A stretch of DNA of 64,000 nucleotides from DASXRA01 sp036558905 (GCA_036558905.1 DATBER010000083.1:30226-94225); one strand, 5' to 3'; counted from the stretch's first letter, positions 44,994-53,226 are shown. Made by a program: numbers and translations. The notes: generated by a model not told the origin, from the sequence alone.

Positions 44994-46126
44994 AGCGAGC
45001 TCCCTTCGGCTCGGTGATCGGGTTCGCTCAGGTGCACGCCCAGCCCGGGTCCGCCGGGCAGGACGAGGGTGCCGTCGACGATGTCCAGCCCCTGCGCTGG
45101 ATCGCCCTCGAGGCGGGCGAACTCGGCCAGCTCGGCCGGCTCGGCCAGCTCGTCCACCACTGCGGCGAGGTGCAGGGCCGCCGCGTTGAGCAGCCGGCTG
45201 CCAACGTGCGCGCCGATGCGGACCGGCACGCCGCCCGCCCGGCAGTAGTCGATCGCGGTCCTGGCCCGGTCGATACCGCCGAGCTTGGGCAGCTTGACGC
45301 TCACGCCGTGGGCCGCGCGCCGGGCGACGATCTCGCGGAGGCGGTCGAGGGAGTCGGCGGCCTCGTCCGCCTCGATCGGGACGGGGCTGCGCGCGGTGAG
45401 GAACGCCAGCCCGTCGATGTCGTCGGCCGGCACCGGCTGCTCGAACAGCAGCAGGTCCAGTGGCGCCAACCGGTCGCAGAGACGCAACGCGTCGTCCGGC
45501 CGGTAGCTCTGGTTGGCGTCGACGGTCAGGGCGACGTCGGGTCCGACGGCCGAGCGGATGGCGGCGACCCGCGCGTAGTCGGCGTCGCCGTCGGCGTTGT
45601 CGAGCTTGATCTTGAGGTGGCGGTAGCCCTCGGCCACGTGCTGCGCGGCGACCGCGGCCATCCGGTCCGGTGCCTTCAGCGACAGGATCCGCGTGAGGGC
45701 GACGCGGTCGCGCCGCAAGGTTCCGAGCAGCTCGTGTGCGGGCAGGTCGCGGCTGCGGGCCACGAGGTCGAGCAGGGCCATTTGCACGATTGCCCGGGCC
45801 GGGCCGCCGATCCGGTCGAGCTCGTCGAGCGCCTCGCCCGCGTCGGCCGGCGCGGCGATGTGGGCGGCCACCGCGCCGACCACCGCTCGCATCGTGGCCA
45901 GGTCGTGGCCGAGGTGGCGCACCTCGCCGGCCGAGCCCAGGCCGACCCGCCCGTCGGCCGCGCGCAGTTCGAGGATCAGCCCGCGGTTGTCCGGGTTGGC
46001 GGCCAGGGCGAAGCGCCAGGTCGGGTCGCTCTTGCGCAGCAGCAGGTCGTGCACCGTCGCGCTGACGATCGGCGGCGCTGCCTCGAGCAGAGCCCGGGGG
46101 GAGGTGCCGACGCCGGCGGCGAGCAA
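44990..46126 (-). CDS. Muconate-lactonizing-enzyme subgroup protein of the enolase superfamily
   Basis: 378 residues. All subgroup residues are present: K172-x-K174 in LKIKL, D203 in VDANQSY, E229 in FEQP, D254 in EADEA and K278 in VKLPKLGG. The two lysines act as bases and the acids hold Mg2+. Possible reactions are muconate cycloisomerisation, dipeptide epimerisation or o-succinylbenzoate synthesis. The operon of catabolic genes favours a cycloisomerase-like step. The start is uncertain: TTG at 46126, four bases after the previous stop, is used because no ATG or GTG fits better. Confidence 0.82.
   Translation of the reverse strand: MLAAGVGTSPRALLEAAPPIVSATVHDLLLRKSDPTWRFALAANPDNRGLILELRAADGRVGLGSAGEVRHLGHDLATMRAVVGAVAAHIAAPADAGEALDELDRIGGPARAIVQMALLDLVARSRDLPAHELLGTLRRDRVALTRILSLKAPDRMAAVAAQHVAEGYRHLKIKLDNADGDADYARVAAIRSAVGPDVALTVDANQSYRPDDALRLCDRLAPLDLLLFEQPVPADDIDGLAFLTARSPVPIEADEAADSLDRLREIVARRAAHGVSVKLPKLGGIDRARTAIDYCRAGGVPVRIGAHVGSRLLNAAALHLAAVVDELAEPAELAEFARLEGDPAQGLDIVDGTLVLPGGPGLGVHLSEPDHRAEGSSL
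45000..45006 (-). promoter_or_regulatory. Ribosome binding site deciding the GTG start of the binding-protein gene
   Basis: AAGGGAG on the minus strand, six bases before GTG at 44993 and inside the end of the MLE-type gene. Confidence 0.7.
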
Positions 46127-46130
46127 GGCC

Positions 46131-46580
46131 CTACCCCTCGACCAGCTCGAAGTGCGGCAGCGTGAAGCCGGGGTCGGGATGGTCGACGTACACGATCCGC
46201 ACCGGCCGGCCGACGTCGGTCTGACTCGGGAGCCGGCCGACCATCGTGCTGCTGATCAGCGGGCCCTCGTCGAGCTCGACCAGTGCGTAGGTGTAGGGCA
46301 CCTCGTCGGCGAACCCGGGGTGGAAGGCCCAGTGGTGCACGTTGTAGGCGAACAGCCGACCCTTGCCCGACGAGGGCTGCCAGCTCAGGTTGGCCGCCCA
46401 CGGTTCGTTGTCGTGCTTGACGCAGAACGTCTTCGGCCAGTACCGGGCGCCGCAGGCGCCGCACGTCCACAGCAGCAGCTCGTGCCGGGCCAGCCCGTCC
46501 CAGAACTCCTGGCTGTCCAGGTCGATGTTCGGCCACGGCTTGTTCCAGGCCGTCGCGGTGCCCGTCTCGGTCATCACCAT
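46131..46580 (-). CDS. DUF35 OB-fold/zinc-ribbon protein, thiolase partner
   Basis: 149 residues. A rubredoxin-like zinc ribbon (C40, C43, C53 and probably H56) is followed by an OB-fold (LFAYNVHHWAF to GRPVRIVYVD). Proteins of this kind form complexes with thiolases or HMG-CoA synthases and bind acyl-CoA. The gene directly follows the thiolase-like gene, three bases apart, so the two almost certainly act together. Confidence 0.87.
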   Translation of the reverse strand: MVMTETGTATAWNKPWPNIDLDSQEFWDGLARHELLLWTCGACGARYWPKTFCVKHDNEPWAANLSWQPSSGKGRLFAYNVHHWAFHPGFADEVPYTYALVELDEGPLISSTMVGRLPSQTDVGRPVRIVYVDHPDPGFTLPHFELVEG

Positions 46581-46583
46581 CGC

Positions 46584-47777
46584 TCAGGCCGCCTTCCCGA
46601 GAAGCGTCGTCGTGTGGATCGAGCACATGCCGGGGGAGACCAGCTCGCCGCCGTGCCCGGTGGTCAGCGCAACCTCGCAGTCGGCCACCTGCCGCTCGCC
46701 GGCCTCGCCGCGCACCTGGCGGACGGCCTCGGCCAGCCCGGTGAGATCGCCGAGGTGGTAGCAGGACAGCAACCCGCCGCTCGTGTTGACCGGGATCGTC
46801 CCGCCCGGGCCGATGTTGCCGTCGGCGACAAAACGGCCGCCTTCGCCCTTCTCACACCACCCGTAGTCCTCGAGCTGGAAGAGCACCTCGGCGGTGAAGC
46901 AGTCGTAGAGCTGGGCGCAGTCGATGTCCGGCAGGCTCAGCCCGGACTCGGCGAACGCCTGCTGCTTGGCGTTGTGCACCGCCATCTGGGTGAAGTTCTT
47001 CTTCTCCCACCACAGATCCGCGGCGACCTCGCCGAAACCCTGGCCCAGCACGTCGACCGGCGGCTTGGCCAGGTCCCGCGCCCGCTCGCGAGTCGTGAGG
47101 ATGAACGCGACCGCGCCGTCGGAGACCTGGCTGATGTCGAGCAGGTGGTACGGCTCGACGACCAGCGGCGAGTTCTGGTGGTCCTCGATCGTGATGGGCC
47201 GCCCGTACATCTTCGCCTCGGGGTTCATACACGCCCAGGCCCGCTGCTGCACCGAGATCGCGCCGAGCTGCTCGCTCGTCGTGCCGTACACGGCCATGTG
47301 CCGGGCGGCCATCCAGCTGTGGTGGCTGGCCGCCCGCAGGTCGCCGAGGGCCTTCCCCCAGTAGCCTTCCTTCTCTGCGTGAGCCATTCCGCGATGGCCT
47401 TGCTCCTTGGTGCGCCGCGACTTCGACCAGTCGTCGACGGCGCCGACCAGGCAGACGTAGTTGGCCAGGCCGCGCTGGAGGAACGATGCCGCGGCGGCGA
47501 TGCCCAGCCCGGCGAGGGCGCCGCCGCGGCCCACGACGAAGTAGAAGTTGGCCGGCAGACCGAGCACCCGGGTGAACGCGTCGGAGTAGCTTCCCCGGTC
47601 GCCGCCGCCGCCAGTGCGGCGCAGGTCGACCGCCCCGTCGATCTCGGAGATCTTCAGCCCGGCATCAGCGATCGCGAGCCGGGCCGCCTCGGCCGCCATC
47701 ATGCGCTGACTGTGGTCGGGCTGGGGCCCCGCGACGACTCCGAGACCGGCGATTGCGAGATCGGGTTGGCTGCTCAT
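46584..47777 (-). CDS. Thiolase-superfamily (SCP-x/lipid-transfer type) protein without the nucleophilic cysteine
   Basis: 397 residues with the thiolase fold: the N-terminal LAIAGLGVVA, ISQVSDGAVAFIL in the middle, then YDCFTAEVLFQLED and SGGLLSCYHLGD, GHGGELVSPGM at the end. Where classical thiolases have their nucleophile (C-S-S/G) the sequence is VVGRGGALAGLG, so a normal thiolysis cycle is not expected. Related DUF35-associated proteins carry out aldol-type cleavage of acyl-CoA side chains, which does not need that cysteine. It is the first gene of the long operon. Confidence 0.83.
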   Translation of the reverse strand: MSSQPDLAIAGLGVVAGPQPDHSQRMMAAEAARLAIADAGLKISEIDGAVDLRRTGGGGDRGSYSDAFTRVLGLPANFYFVVGRGGALAGLGIAAAASFLQRGLANYVCLVGAVDDWSKSRRTKEQGHRGMAHAEKEGYWGKALGDLRAASHHSWMAARHMAVYGTTSEQLGAISVQQRAWACMNPEAKMYGRPITIEDHQNSPLVVEPYHLLDISQVSDGAVAFILTTRERARDLAKPPVDVLGQGFGEVAADLWWEKKNFTQMAVHNAKQQAFAESGLSLPDIDCAQLYDCFTAEVLFQLEDYGWCEKGEGGRFVADGNIGPGGTIPVNTSGGLLSCYHLGDLTGLAEAVRQVRGEAGERQVADCEVALTTGHGGELVSPGMCSIHTTTLLGKAA

Positions 47778-47904
47778 GCGCCTCCTGTCGTCGGCTCGTA
47801 AAGCCGTTACGCACCGGCAGCGCTGTCGGGAGTCGGCCTACGAGATAAGGGCTTTCGCACCAACGGTGTACTGACGGAGTCCCGCCGGATGCGACCGACC
47901 GATC

Positions 47905-47924
47905 ACCATTATGGTCTAATGGTC
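47905..47924. promoter_or_regulatory. Operator-like repeats upstream of the thiolase operon
   Basis: ACCATTATGGT (47905-47915) is a perfect 11-base palindrome, and CCATTA/TAATGG (47906-47911, 47917-47922) makes a second one around it. ATGGTC occurs twice in direct orientation. TGGTCTAA matches one half of the palindrome at 49331-49347. It lies about 130 bases upstream of the thiolase ATG and 16 bases below the retained ferredoxin stop codon, so it can serve only the thiolase operon. Confidence 0.45.
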
Positions 47925-47957
47925 CGTCCGTAAGTCAACCCTTAGTTCGCCGAACGA

Positions 47958-48302
47958 TCAGGTTGGCGACACAGGAACGCGCGTGGCCAGCTCGGTATCC
48001 GCGCTGATCGCGCCGATCTTGGCGGCCCCGCCGGGCGAACCGACGGGAGCGTCCCGGCCGGGCAGGACGTCGGTGAAGAAGGCAGCGTTGTCGTCGCGCC
48101 ACTCGGCGTCGGCCGGGTCGATGCGCAGGTCCGATCTGATCGCCGTGACCGGGCAAACCGGTTCGCACGCACCGCAGTCGATGCACTCGCTCGGATTGAT
48201 GTACATCTTGCGTCCGCCCTCGTAGATGCAGTCCACGGGGCATTCGTCGATGCACGACCGGTCCAGGACATCTACGCACTCGGCGGCAACGAAGTACGGC
48301 AC
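47958..48302 (-). CDS. Seven-iron ferredoxin (3Fe-4S/4Fe-4S)
   Basis: 114 residues, the size of actinobacterial FdxA-type ferredoxins. Cysteines at 9, 17, 21, 25, 40, 43, 46 and 50 give the two-cluster pattern (DRSCIDECPVDC and CIDCGACEPVCPV). The extra tail after residue 60 is normal for this type. It should carry electrons from the reductase encoded just upstream to a monooxygenase, P450 or similar enzyme, none of which is in the window. Confidence 0.92.
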   Translation of the reverse strand: MPYFVAAECVDVLDRSCIDECPVDCIYEGGRKMYINPSECIDCGACEPVCPVTAIRSDLRIDPADAEWRDDNAAFFTDVLPGRDAPVGSPGGAAKIGAISADTELATRVPVSPT

Positions 48303-48344
48303 GGTTCCCTCTCTAACTGGCTGGGTCGTTCGAGCAGCGGGGGC

Positions 48345-49319
48345 TCATGCGGCGGTCTCGGTCGAGTGGCCCGGGAACAGCTGGGCGTCCGGATCGCCGG
48401 CCGCGGCGGCGTTGTTGACGGCCAGGGCCGCCTCGCCGAAGCCGACGGAGATCAGCCGGACCTTGCCGAGGTAGTCGGTGATGTCTCCGGCGGCGTAGAT
48501 GCCGGGCACACCCGTCGACATGGTGGAGTCGACAGCGATGTGCCGGTCGACGATTCGCAGCCCCCACCCGTTGAGCGGTCCGAGGTCGGCGGTGAAGCCC
48601 AGCGCGGCGACGACGCGGGAGCACTCCATCTCGTGCACGTCGCCACTATCGGTGTTGCGCAGGGCCGCCCGCTGCACGGCGTCCGGGCCGGACAGCTCGT
48701 GCACCACGTAGGGTGTCAGGACGGTCGCCGACGAGTCGTGCAGCCGGGCCATCGAGGCAGCGTGCGCGGTGAACCGGCCGCGGCGGTGGACGAGCGTGAT
48801 CGACGCGGCCAGCGGCTCCAGCGTGAGCGCCCAGTCGACGGCACTGTCACCGCCGCCGACGACGAGGACGTGCTGGCCCACGTACTGCGCCGGGTCGGTG
48901 ACGAAGTGGTCGACGCCGCGGCCCAGGTACTCCGCACCGACCGGCAGCGGCCGCGGCGAGAACGTGCCGATTCCGCCGGCGATCACGATCGACCGGGTCG
49001 TCACGTCGGCGGCCGTCGTCGTCAGTCGGAGCCGCCCGTCCGGGCGGCGTTCCAGCTCGCACGCGGACTGGCCGAGCAGCCACCTGGGGCGGTACGCCTG
49101 GGCCTGGTCGCGCAGCCCGGCCACGAGATCGCGGCCGCGCACGCCGGGGAAGCCGGCGACGTCGTAGATCATCTTCTCCGGGTAGAACGCCGCGATCTGG
49201 CCGCCCGGTTCGGGCAGTGAATCGACCACGGCGGTGCGCAGGCCCCGGAATCCCGCGTAGTACGCGGCGTAGAGGCCGACCGGCCCGGCACCGACGACGA
49301 CCAGATCGACGTCCAGCAT
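48345..49319 (-). CDS. Ferredoxin-NAD(P)+ reductase, thioredoxin-reductase-like type
   Basis: 324 residues with an FAD loop VVVGAGPVGLYA (7-18), an NAD(P) loop VVGGGDSAVDWA and a C-terminal GIYAAGDITDYLGK. There is no CxxC redox pair, which separates it from thioredoxin reductase and points to the YumC/FNR2 group. It should reduce the ferredoxin encoded 42 bases downstream. The ATG has a strong AAGGAGG site. A perfect palindrome overlaps its promoter. Confidence 0.9.
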   Translation of the reverse strand: MLDVDLVVVGAGPVGLYAAYYAGFRGLRTAVVDSLPEPGGQIAAFYPEKMIYDVAGFPGVRGRDLVAGLRDQAQAYRPRWLLGQSACELERRPDGRLRLTTTAADVTTRSIVIAGGIGTFSPRPLPVGAEYLGRGVDHFVTDPAQYVGQHVLVVGGGDSAVDWALTLEPLAASITLVHRRGRFTAHAASMARLHDSSATVLTPYVVHELSGPDAVQRAALRNTDSGDVHEMECSRVVAALGFTADLGPLNGWGLRIVDRHIAVDSTMSTGVPGIYAAGDITDYLGKVRLISVGFGEAALAVNNAAAAGDPDAQLFPGHSTETAA

Positions 49320-49330
49320 CTCGCCTCCTT

Positions 49331-49347
49331 CAATGGTCTAACCATTG
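49331..49347. promoter_or_regulatory. Perfect FadR-type operator CAATGGTCTAACCATTG in the reductase promoter
   Basis: Seven-base arms CAATGGT/ACCATTG flank a CTA centre. On the minus strand TTGATT (49367-49372) and TGCAAT (49344-49349), 17 bases apart, form a plausible promoter, so the palindrome covers the -10 box and start point. TGGT-N3-ACCA is the general type of operator bound by FadR-subfamily GntR regulators, and such a regulator is encoded next to it. Confidence 0.65.
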
Positions 49348-49419
49348 CACCATGAAGGACGGTGAGAATCAAACCGCCCGACGGCACGGCGCCGGGCGGC
49401 TCGGGTCAGACGGTCTGGT

Positions 49420-50196
49420 TCAGCCCTCGCCGCGGGCCCGGCTGGCCCGCACGCGGGCGACGCGTCGCGCGGTGCGGCCCAGGTGGGCGCGCATGATCTC
49501 CTCGGCCCGCTCGACGTCGCGATCGGCGACTGCCTCGACGAAGTCGCGGTGCTCGGTGGTGCCCCGGTGGCCCATGAGCGGCGCCGCGACCTGGGCCTCG
49601 CGCAGCGACATCAGCAGCGGCCCGTGGAACGACTGGACGAGCATCTCGATGGCCGTGTTGTGCGTGCAGGCGGCGACCCGCACGTGGAACGCCGCCGACA
49701 TCGGCATGCCGTACTCGCCCCGCTTGAGGGCGGCCTGGTGCTGGGCGACCATCTCGCGCAGTTCGGCGATGTCGTCGGCCGTCGCGCGCTCGACCACGAT
49801 CGGGATGATGCCGAGCTCGAACACCTGCCGGGCCTCGGTGACCTCGGTGGCGGTCAGCGGCGACAGGCTGATGAGGTCGGCCAGCCCGGTGCCGATGCGT
49901 GACGAGGACGGTGATGTGACGAACGCGCCGCCGCGGGCGCCGACGCGGATCTCGATCAGCCCGCTGGCCTCGAGCACGCGCAGGGCCTCGCGCACGGTCA
50001 CCCGGCTGACTCCCATGCGTTCGCCGAGTTCGCGCTCGCTGGGCAGCCGGTCGCCGGGCCGCAGCTTCTCCCCGCGAATGAGAGACTTGATCTGCTCGAC
50101 GATCGCCTCGGACATTCGATTCGAGGACACAACCGTGTACAGATTGCCGTCGGGCCTGGGGGTCTGCTTCGCGGGCGTTTTGGTTCCTTCGGTCAC
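49420..50196 (-). CDS. GntR-family (FadR subfamily) transcriptional regulator
   Basis: 258 residues. The winged helix-turn-helix lies at about 30-100 (RLPSERELGERMGVSRVTVR), followed by an all-helical FCD effector domain with the metal-binding pattern FHVRVAACTHN and a late TTEHRDFVEAV. Regulators of this kind sense organic acids and usually repress. The GTG at 50196 is used; an ATG 27 codons later would still keep the HTH. It lies between the reductase and aldolase-family genes, both preceded by TGGT-N3-ACCA-like sites, and is the best candidate to bind them. Confidence 0.88.
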   Translation of the reverse strand: MTEGTKTPAKQTPRPDGNLYTVVSSNRMSEAIVEQIKSLIRGEKLRPGDRLPSERELGERMGVSRVTVREALRVLEASGLIEIRVGARGGAFVTSPSSSRIGTGLADLISLSPLTATEVTEARQVFELGIIPIVVERATADDIAELREMVAQHQAALKRGEYGMPMSAAFHVRVAACTHNTAIEMLVQSFHGPLLMSLREAQVAAPLMGHRGTTEHRDFVEAVADRDVERAEEIMRAHLGRTARRVARVRASRARGEG

Positions 50197-50239
50197 GGCG
50201 CCAATCGTCTCACACGGATGGGCCCGTCAAGGGGGATGC

Positions 50240-50292
50240 TTGACGCTGTCTGTTAGCGCTTCCTACCGTTGTAGGGTATATCGGTCTGACCA
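50240..50292 (+). promoter_or_regulatory. Promoter and FadR-type operator of the aldolase-family gene
   Basis: TTGACG (50240-50245) and TACCGT (50264-50269), 18 bases apart, give a reasonable promoter. CGGTCTGACCA (50282-50292) follows at about +7 to +17, where a repressor would act as a roadblock. The same 129-base gap must hold the divergent regulator promoter, which allows autoregulation. Confidence 0.55.
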
Positions 50293-50325
50293 TAAGCGGC
50301 AGCATCCGGCGGAGGGATTGCGCAG

Positions 50326-51114
50326 ATGCCGACCCATCCCGAGGCGAATATCGCCGAGCTGTACGAATCCATAGCCACCGCCTGTCAGGTGATGGCCGAG
50401 CGAGGGCTGGTCGAGAACATCCTCGGCCACATCAGCGCCCGCGTGTCCGACCACGAACTGCTCGTGCGTTGCCGGGGCCCGTTCGAGTCCGGCCTGGCCT
50501 ATACGACGGCCGACGACATCCGACTCGTGCCCTTCGACGGGCCGGCCGACATCGGCGAGTGGCAGGTGCCCAACGAGCTGCCCATCCACACCGAGGTCAT
50601 GCGCCGGCGCCCGGACGTGACCGCCGTCGTCCACGCGCATCCGCCGGCGGTGGTGATGCTGTCGTTGCTCGACGTCCCGTTGCAGCCGGTCTACGGGGCG
50701 TACGACATACCGGGGGCGCGCCTGGCCGCGGAGGGCATCCCGACCTGGCGGCGCTCGGCACTGATCCGAACGGCCGAGCTGGCCGGCGAGATGGTCGAGG
50801 CCCTGGGCGATCGGCCGGTGCTGGTGCTGCGCGGGCACGGACTGGTCAGCGCGGCCGAGGGTCCGCCGCAGACCGCGATCGCGCGGGCGGTGTTGCAGGC
50901 GATCGCCGTCGACACCCTGGCCCGCACGACGCTGACCGTCCTACAGGCCGGCGGCACGCCCGAGCCGATCAGCGCCGCGGACCTCGCCGAGCTGCCCGAC
51001 CTGGGCGGCGGCTTCAACGTCGAGACGATGTGGCGGCACCTGCAGCGGCGGGCCGCCGACCAGGTGCGGATGGCGCCGGCATCCGGGCCAGGACGGCGCC
51101 GGTCGATCGCTTGA
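50326..51114 (+). CDS. Class II aldolase/adducin family protein, possible aromatic acid decarboxylase
   Basis: 262 residues with the zinc-binding set of the family: Glu84 (NELPIHTEV), His103 and His105 (VVHAHPP) and His171 (LRGHGLV). Members cleave sugar phosphates, but several actinobacterial and pseudomonad ones decarboxylate hydroxylated aromatic acids, for example 3,4-dihydroxyphthalate. No sugar-phosphate pathway is nearby and an aromatic-acid decarboxylase-like gene is, so the second role is plausible but not shown. Confidence 0.83.
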   Translation: MPTHPEANIAELYESIATACQVMAERGLVENILGHISARVSDHELLVRCRGPFESGLAYTTADDIRLVPFDGPADIGEWQVPNELPIHTEVMRRRPDVTAVVHAHPPAVVMLSLLDVPLQPVYGAYDIPGARLAAEGIPTWRRSALIRTAELAGEMVEALGDRPVLVLRGHGLVSAAEGPPQTAIARAVLQAIAVDTLARTTLTVLQAGGTPEPISAADLAELPDLGGGFNVETMWRHLQRRAADQVRMAPASGPGRRRSIA

Positions 51115-51162
51115 GCGCTCTGGATTTAGCCCCGGTCGGCGGGTAGCTTTGGCATTGGCCGA

Positions 51163-51175
51163 TTGGTAAGACCAA
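51163..51175. promoter_or_regulatory. Perfect FadR-type operator TTGGTAAGACCAA before the small cupin gene
   Basis: Five-base arms TTGGT/ACCAA around AAG, ending 15 bases before the ATG. A TAGCTT (51144-51149) upstream may be the -10 box. The left half and centre (ATTGGTAAGAC) are repeated exactly at 54317-54327. Confidence 0.62.
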
Positions 51176-51190
51176 AGACGGGAGAGCGTG

Positions 51191-51766
51191 ATGCGCGACG
51201 AGTACCTCAAAGGTGTGCTGTCGAGCGAGAAGAAGAACCTCAGCACGTCCGAGATCGCGGCGCGTGACGAGTTCAACCGGCAACACCCGCCGAACAAGGG
51301 CCTGGTCGTCGAGGACGATCTGCGCAAGATGGAGCTTCCGGCCCGCCCCTGGCGCAACAACCGCGGCCACTACTTCGACCTGGCCGACTACGAGGTGCTC
51401 AGCGCGCACATCTCCGAACTGATGCCCGGCCGCGCGTCCGTCCGCCACCGGCACACCACCGAGGCCTACCTGTACGTGGTCAAGGGACACGGCTACTCGC
51501 TGATCAACTACGACGATGAGCCGGTCGACGTCGTCGAGTGGCAGGAGGGCACCCTGTTCGCCCCGCCGCGGTGGGCCTGGCACCAGCACTTCAACCTGGT
51601 CGAGGACGACACGTCGCGCTACCTCGCGATCCAGGACACCGGCCTGCTGCGCACGATGCGCCTGCACAACATCGAACGGCACGCGGTGCAACTCACTCCC
51701 GAGGACGGCAAGAAGCTGCTCGACGAAGCGATCAAGGCCGGCAAGACGCACGGCTCACACCGTTAG
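51191..51766 (+). CDS. Small single-domain cupin protein
   Basis: 191 residues with one cupin barrel. Metal ligands are likely His86 and His88 (RHRHTTEAYLYVVKG) with Glu91 and His131/His133 (WHQHFN). The first 60 residues are charged and probably helical. The segments VKGHGYSLI and WHQHFNLV resemble parts of the two bicupin proteins in the window. The role is unknown: dioxygenase, decarboxylase or isomerase. ATG at 51191 is preferred to GTG at 51188, since GGAG at 51181-51184 then has a six-base spacer. Confidence 0.75.
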   Translation: MRDEYLKGVLSSEKKNLSTSEIAARDEFNRQHPPNKGLVVEDDLRKMELPARPWRNNRGHYFDLADYEVLSAHISELMPGRASVRHRHTTEAYLYVVKGHGYSLINYDDEPVDVVEWQEGTLFAPPRWAWHQHFNLVEDDTSRYLAIQDTGLLRTMRLHNIERHAVQLTPEDGKKLLDEAIKAGKTHGSHR

Positions 51767-51783
51767 GGCATCCCGATCGACCG

Positions 51784-51823
51784 GTTCGGCCCCGGACGTC
51801 GTCGCGACGTACCGGGGCCGAAC
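51784..51823. terminator. Bidirectional hairpin between convergent cupin and hydrolase genes
   Basis: Perfect 12-base arms GTTCGGCCCCGG/CCGGGGCCGAAC (51784-51795, 51812-51823) enclose a second six-base stem ACGTCG/CGACGT with a TCG loop. It is a long, very stable hairpin without a clear T run, as is common in high-G+C actinobacteria. Confidence 0.75.
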
Positions 51824-51834
51824 GCTGTGCGGGG

Positions 51835-53226
51835 TCAGGACGCGAAGTGCTCGTGCGTCCAGTTCGTCAGGTAATCGAAGATCTCGGTAACAGTGTCCCC
51901 GAACTGGCCCGGCGTCGAGGCGCAGGCGCCGCACGGGGTCAGCCCGTGGCTGGCTCCCTCGACGAACACCAGGGTCTTGCTGCTGGCGTGGGTAGCGGCC
52001 TCGTAGTACATCTCCGACGGCACCAGCCAGTAGTGGCCGGTCATCGACATGATGAGCATCGGCGAGCGGACTCCGCTGACGTTCGACACCGTGGCCGTGT
52101 TCGACGACGCCCAGTCGATGCCGGTGATCGAGTCGTCGGTGATCTGCAGGGCCGGTGCCTTGATGGCCCCGACCGACAGGAACGAGTCGACGCTGAACCC
52201 GCCCTTGCGTGAGTCCCACTCGGCGTTGGCCGACGGGTCGGCCGACGGGACGCGCACCGAGTGGACGAGCTGCGGCGCGCTGCCGTCGGGGTGGTCGGGG
52301 GAGATCAGCGGGTACTTGCCCTTGGTGTGCGAGATCAGGTTCAGGTCGGCCTCCCAGATGCGGGCGTCGTCGCGCCCGACCGGCATCGGCGCGTCGTTCG
52401 AGAACTGGCCGGCCCCGCGGTCGAGCCGCGTGCGGGCGGCCTGGGCTTGGGCGATGAGACGGTCCTCCCGAGCGCTCTGGGCCTCGGTGTAGCGGTTGAC
52501 GAACGCCGTCGAGTAGTCCGACGACCCGTCCGGGTTGTAGCCGTTCTGGGCGGCGAACATGTCCCGGCTCTCGTCGCGGACGCGCAGATTCTTCTCGTTC
52601 ACGACCGAGCCGTCCAGGGCGGTGAGGTCGGAGAAGGCGATGCCGGGAATCGCGTCGAGCAGGACGATGCCGTCGGCGGGCGGCAGATTCGCCAGGTCGT
52701 CGCCGCACGGGTCGAGACGCTCGGTGGCCTGGCAGGCGGCGAGGCCGTTCTGGGCGACGTTCTGGTAGTACGACATGATCGCGCCGCCGCCGCTGTAGCC
52801 GACCAGCAGGACCTTCTTGACCGTGCCCAGCCCGCGCAGGTAGGCGACGCTGCTGGACACGTCGAGGGCCAGCGCGTCCCACGTGACGGCGGCCTGCTGC
52901 GAGAACTCGGACTTGACGCACAGCACGGTGAACCCGCGTTGCGCAAGTTGCACGCAAGGGATGCCGCCGATGAAGTTGTCGTCCTCGTGGGTAAGGACGA
53001 AGGCGGTCGCCTGGTTCGGGGTCGGCGAGATCGGCTGGTACAGGCCGCCGATGGCTCCTCCCGACCCGACCAGCACGGTGCTGACGGTGTACGGCGTGGA
53101 CGGAGCCGAGCGGGCGTGCTGGCCGGACGAGCCGACGAACACCACGGCGAGCGCGAGCGCGACGAAGGCAGCCACGATGCCGCCGGCGGCGGCCGGCGAC
53201 CGCGTTCTGAGTAGGGACAGCGACAT
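51835..53226 (-). CDS. Exported or membrane-anchored alpha/beta hydrolase
   Basis: 463 residues. An N-terminal hydrophobic segment (about 14-37) is a signal peptide or anchor. The nucleophile elbow GYSGGG follows a LVLTHEDD-like region, and a late GASHGLTPCGACAS holds the likely catalytic histidine and a possible disulfide. The family is not one I can name; an esterase or lipase-like role outside the membrane is likely. ATG at 53226 fits AAAGG upstream; an earlier ATG would lie before that site. Confidence 0.75.
   Translation of the reverse strand: MSLSLLRTRSPAAAGGIVAAFVALALAVVFVGSSGQHARSAPSTPYTVSTVLVGSGGAIGGLYQPISPTPNQATAFVLTHEDDNFIGGIPCVQLAQRGFTVLCVKSEFSQQAAVTWDALALDVSSSVAYLRGLGTVKKVLLVGYSGGGAIMSYYQNVAQNGLAACQATERLDPCGDDLANLPPADGIVLLDAIPGIAFSDLTALDGSVVNEKNLRVRDESRDMFAAQNGYNPDGSSDYSTAFVNRYTEAQSAREDRLIAQAQAARTRLDRGAGQFSNDAPMPVGRDDARIWEADLNLISHTKGKYPLISPDHPDGSAPQLVHSVRVPSADPSANAEWDSRKGGFSVDSFLSVGAIKAPALQITDDSITGIDWASSNTATVSNVSGVRSPMLIMSMTGHYWLVPSEMYYEAATHASSKTLVFVEGASHGLTPCGACASTPGQFGDTVTEIFDYLTNWTHEHFAS

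Noticed and set aside
52559..53214. Open plus-strand frames inside the exported hydrolase gene
   Set aside because: The minus-strand frame has a signal segment, a GYSGGG elbow and a ribosome site, while the plus-strand frames show none of these.
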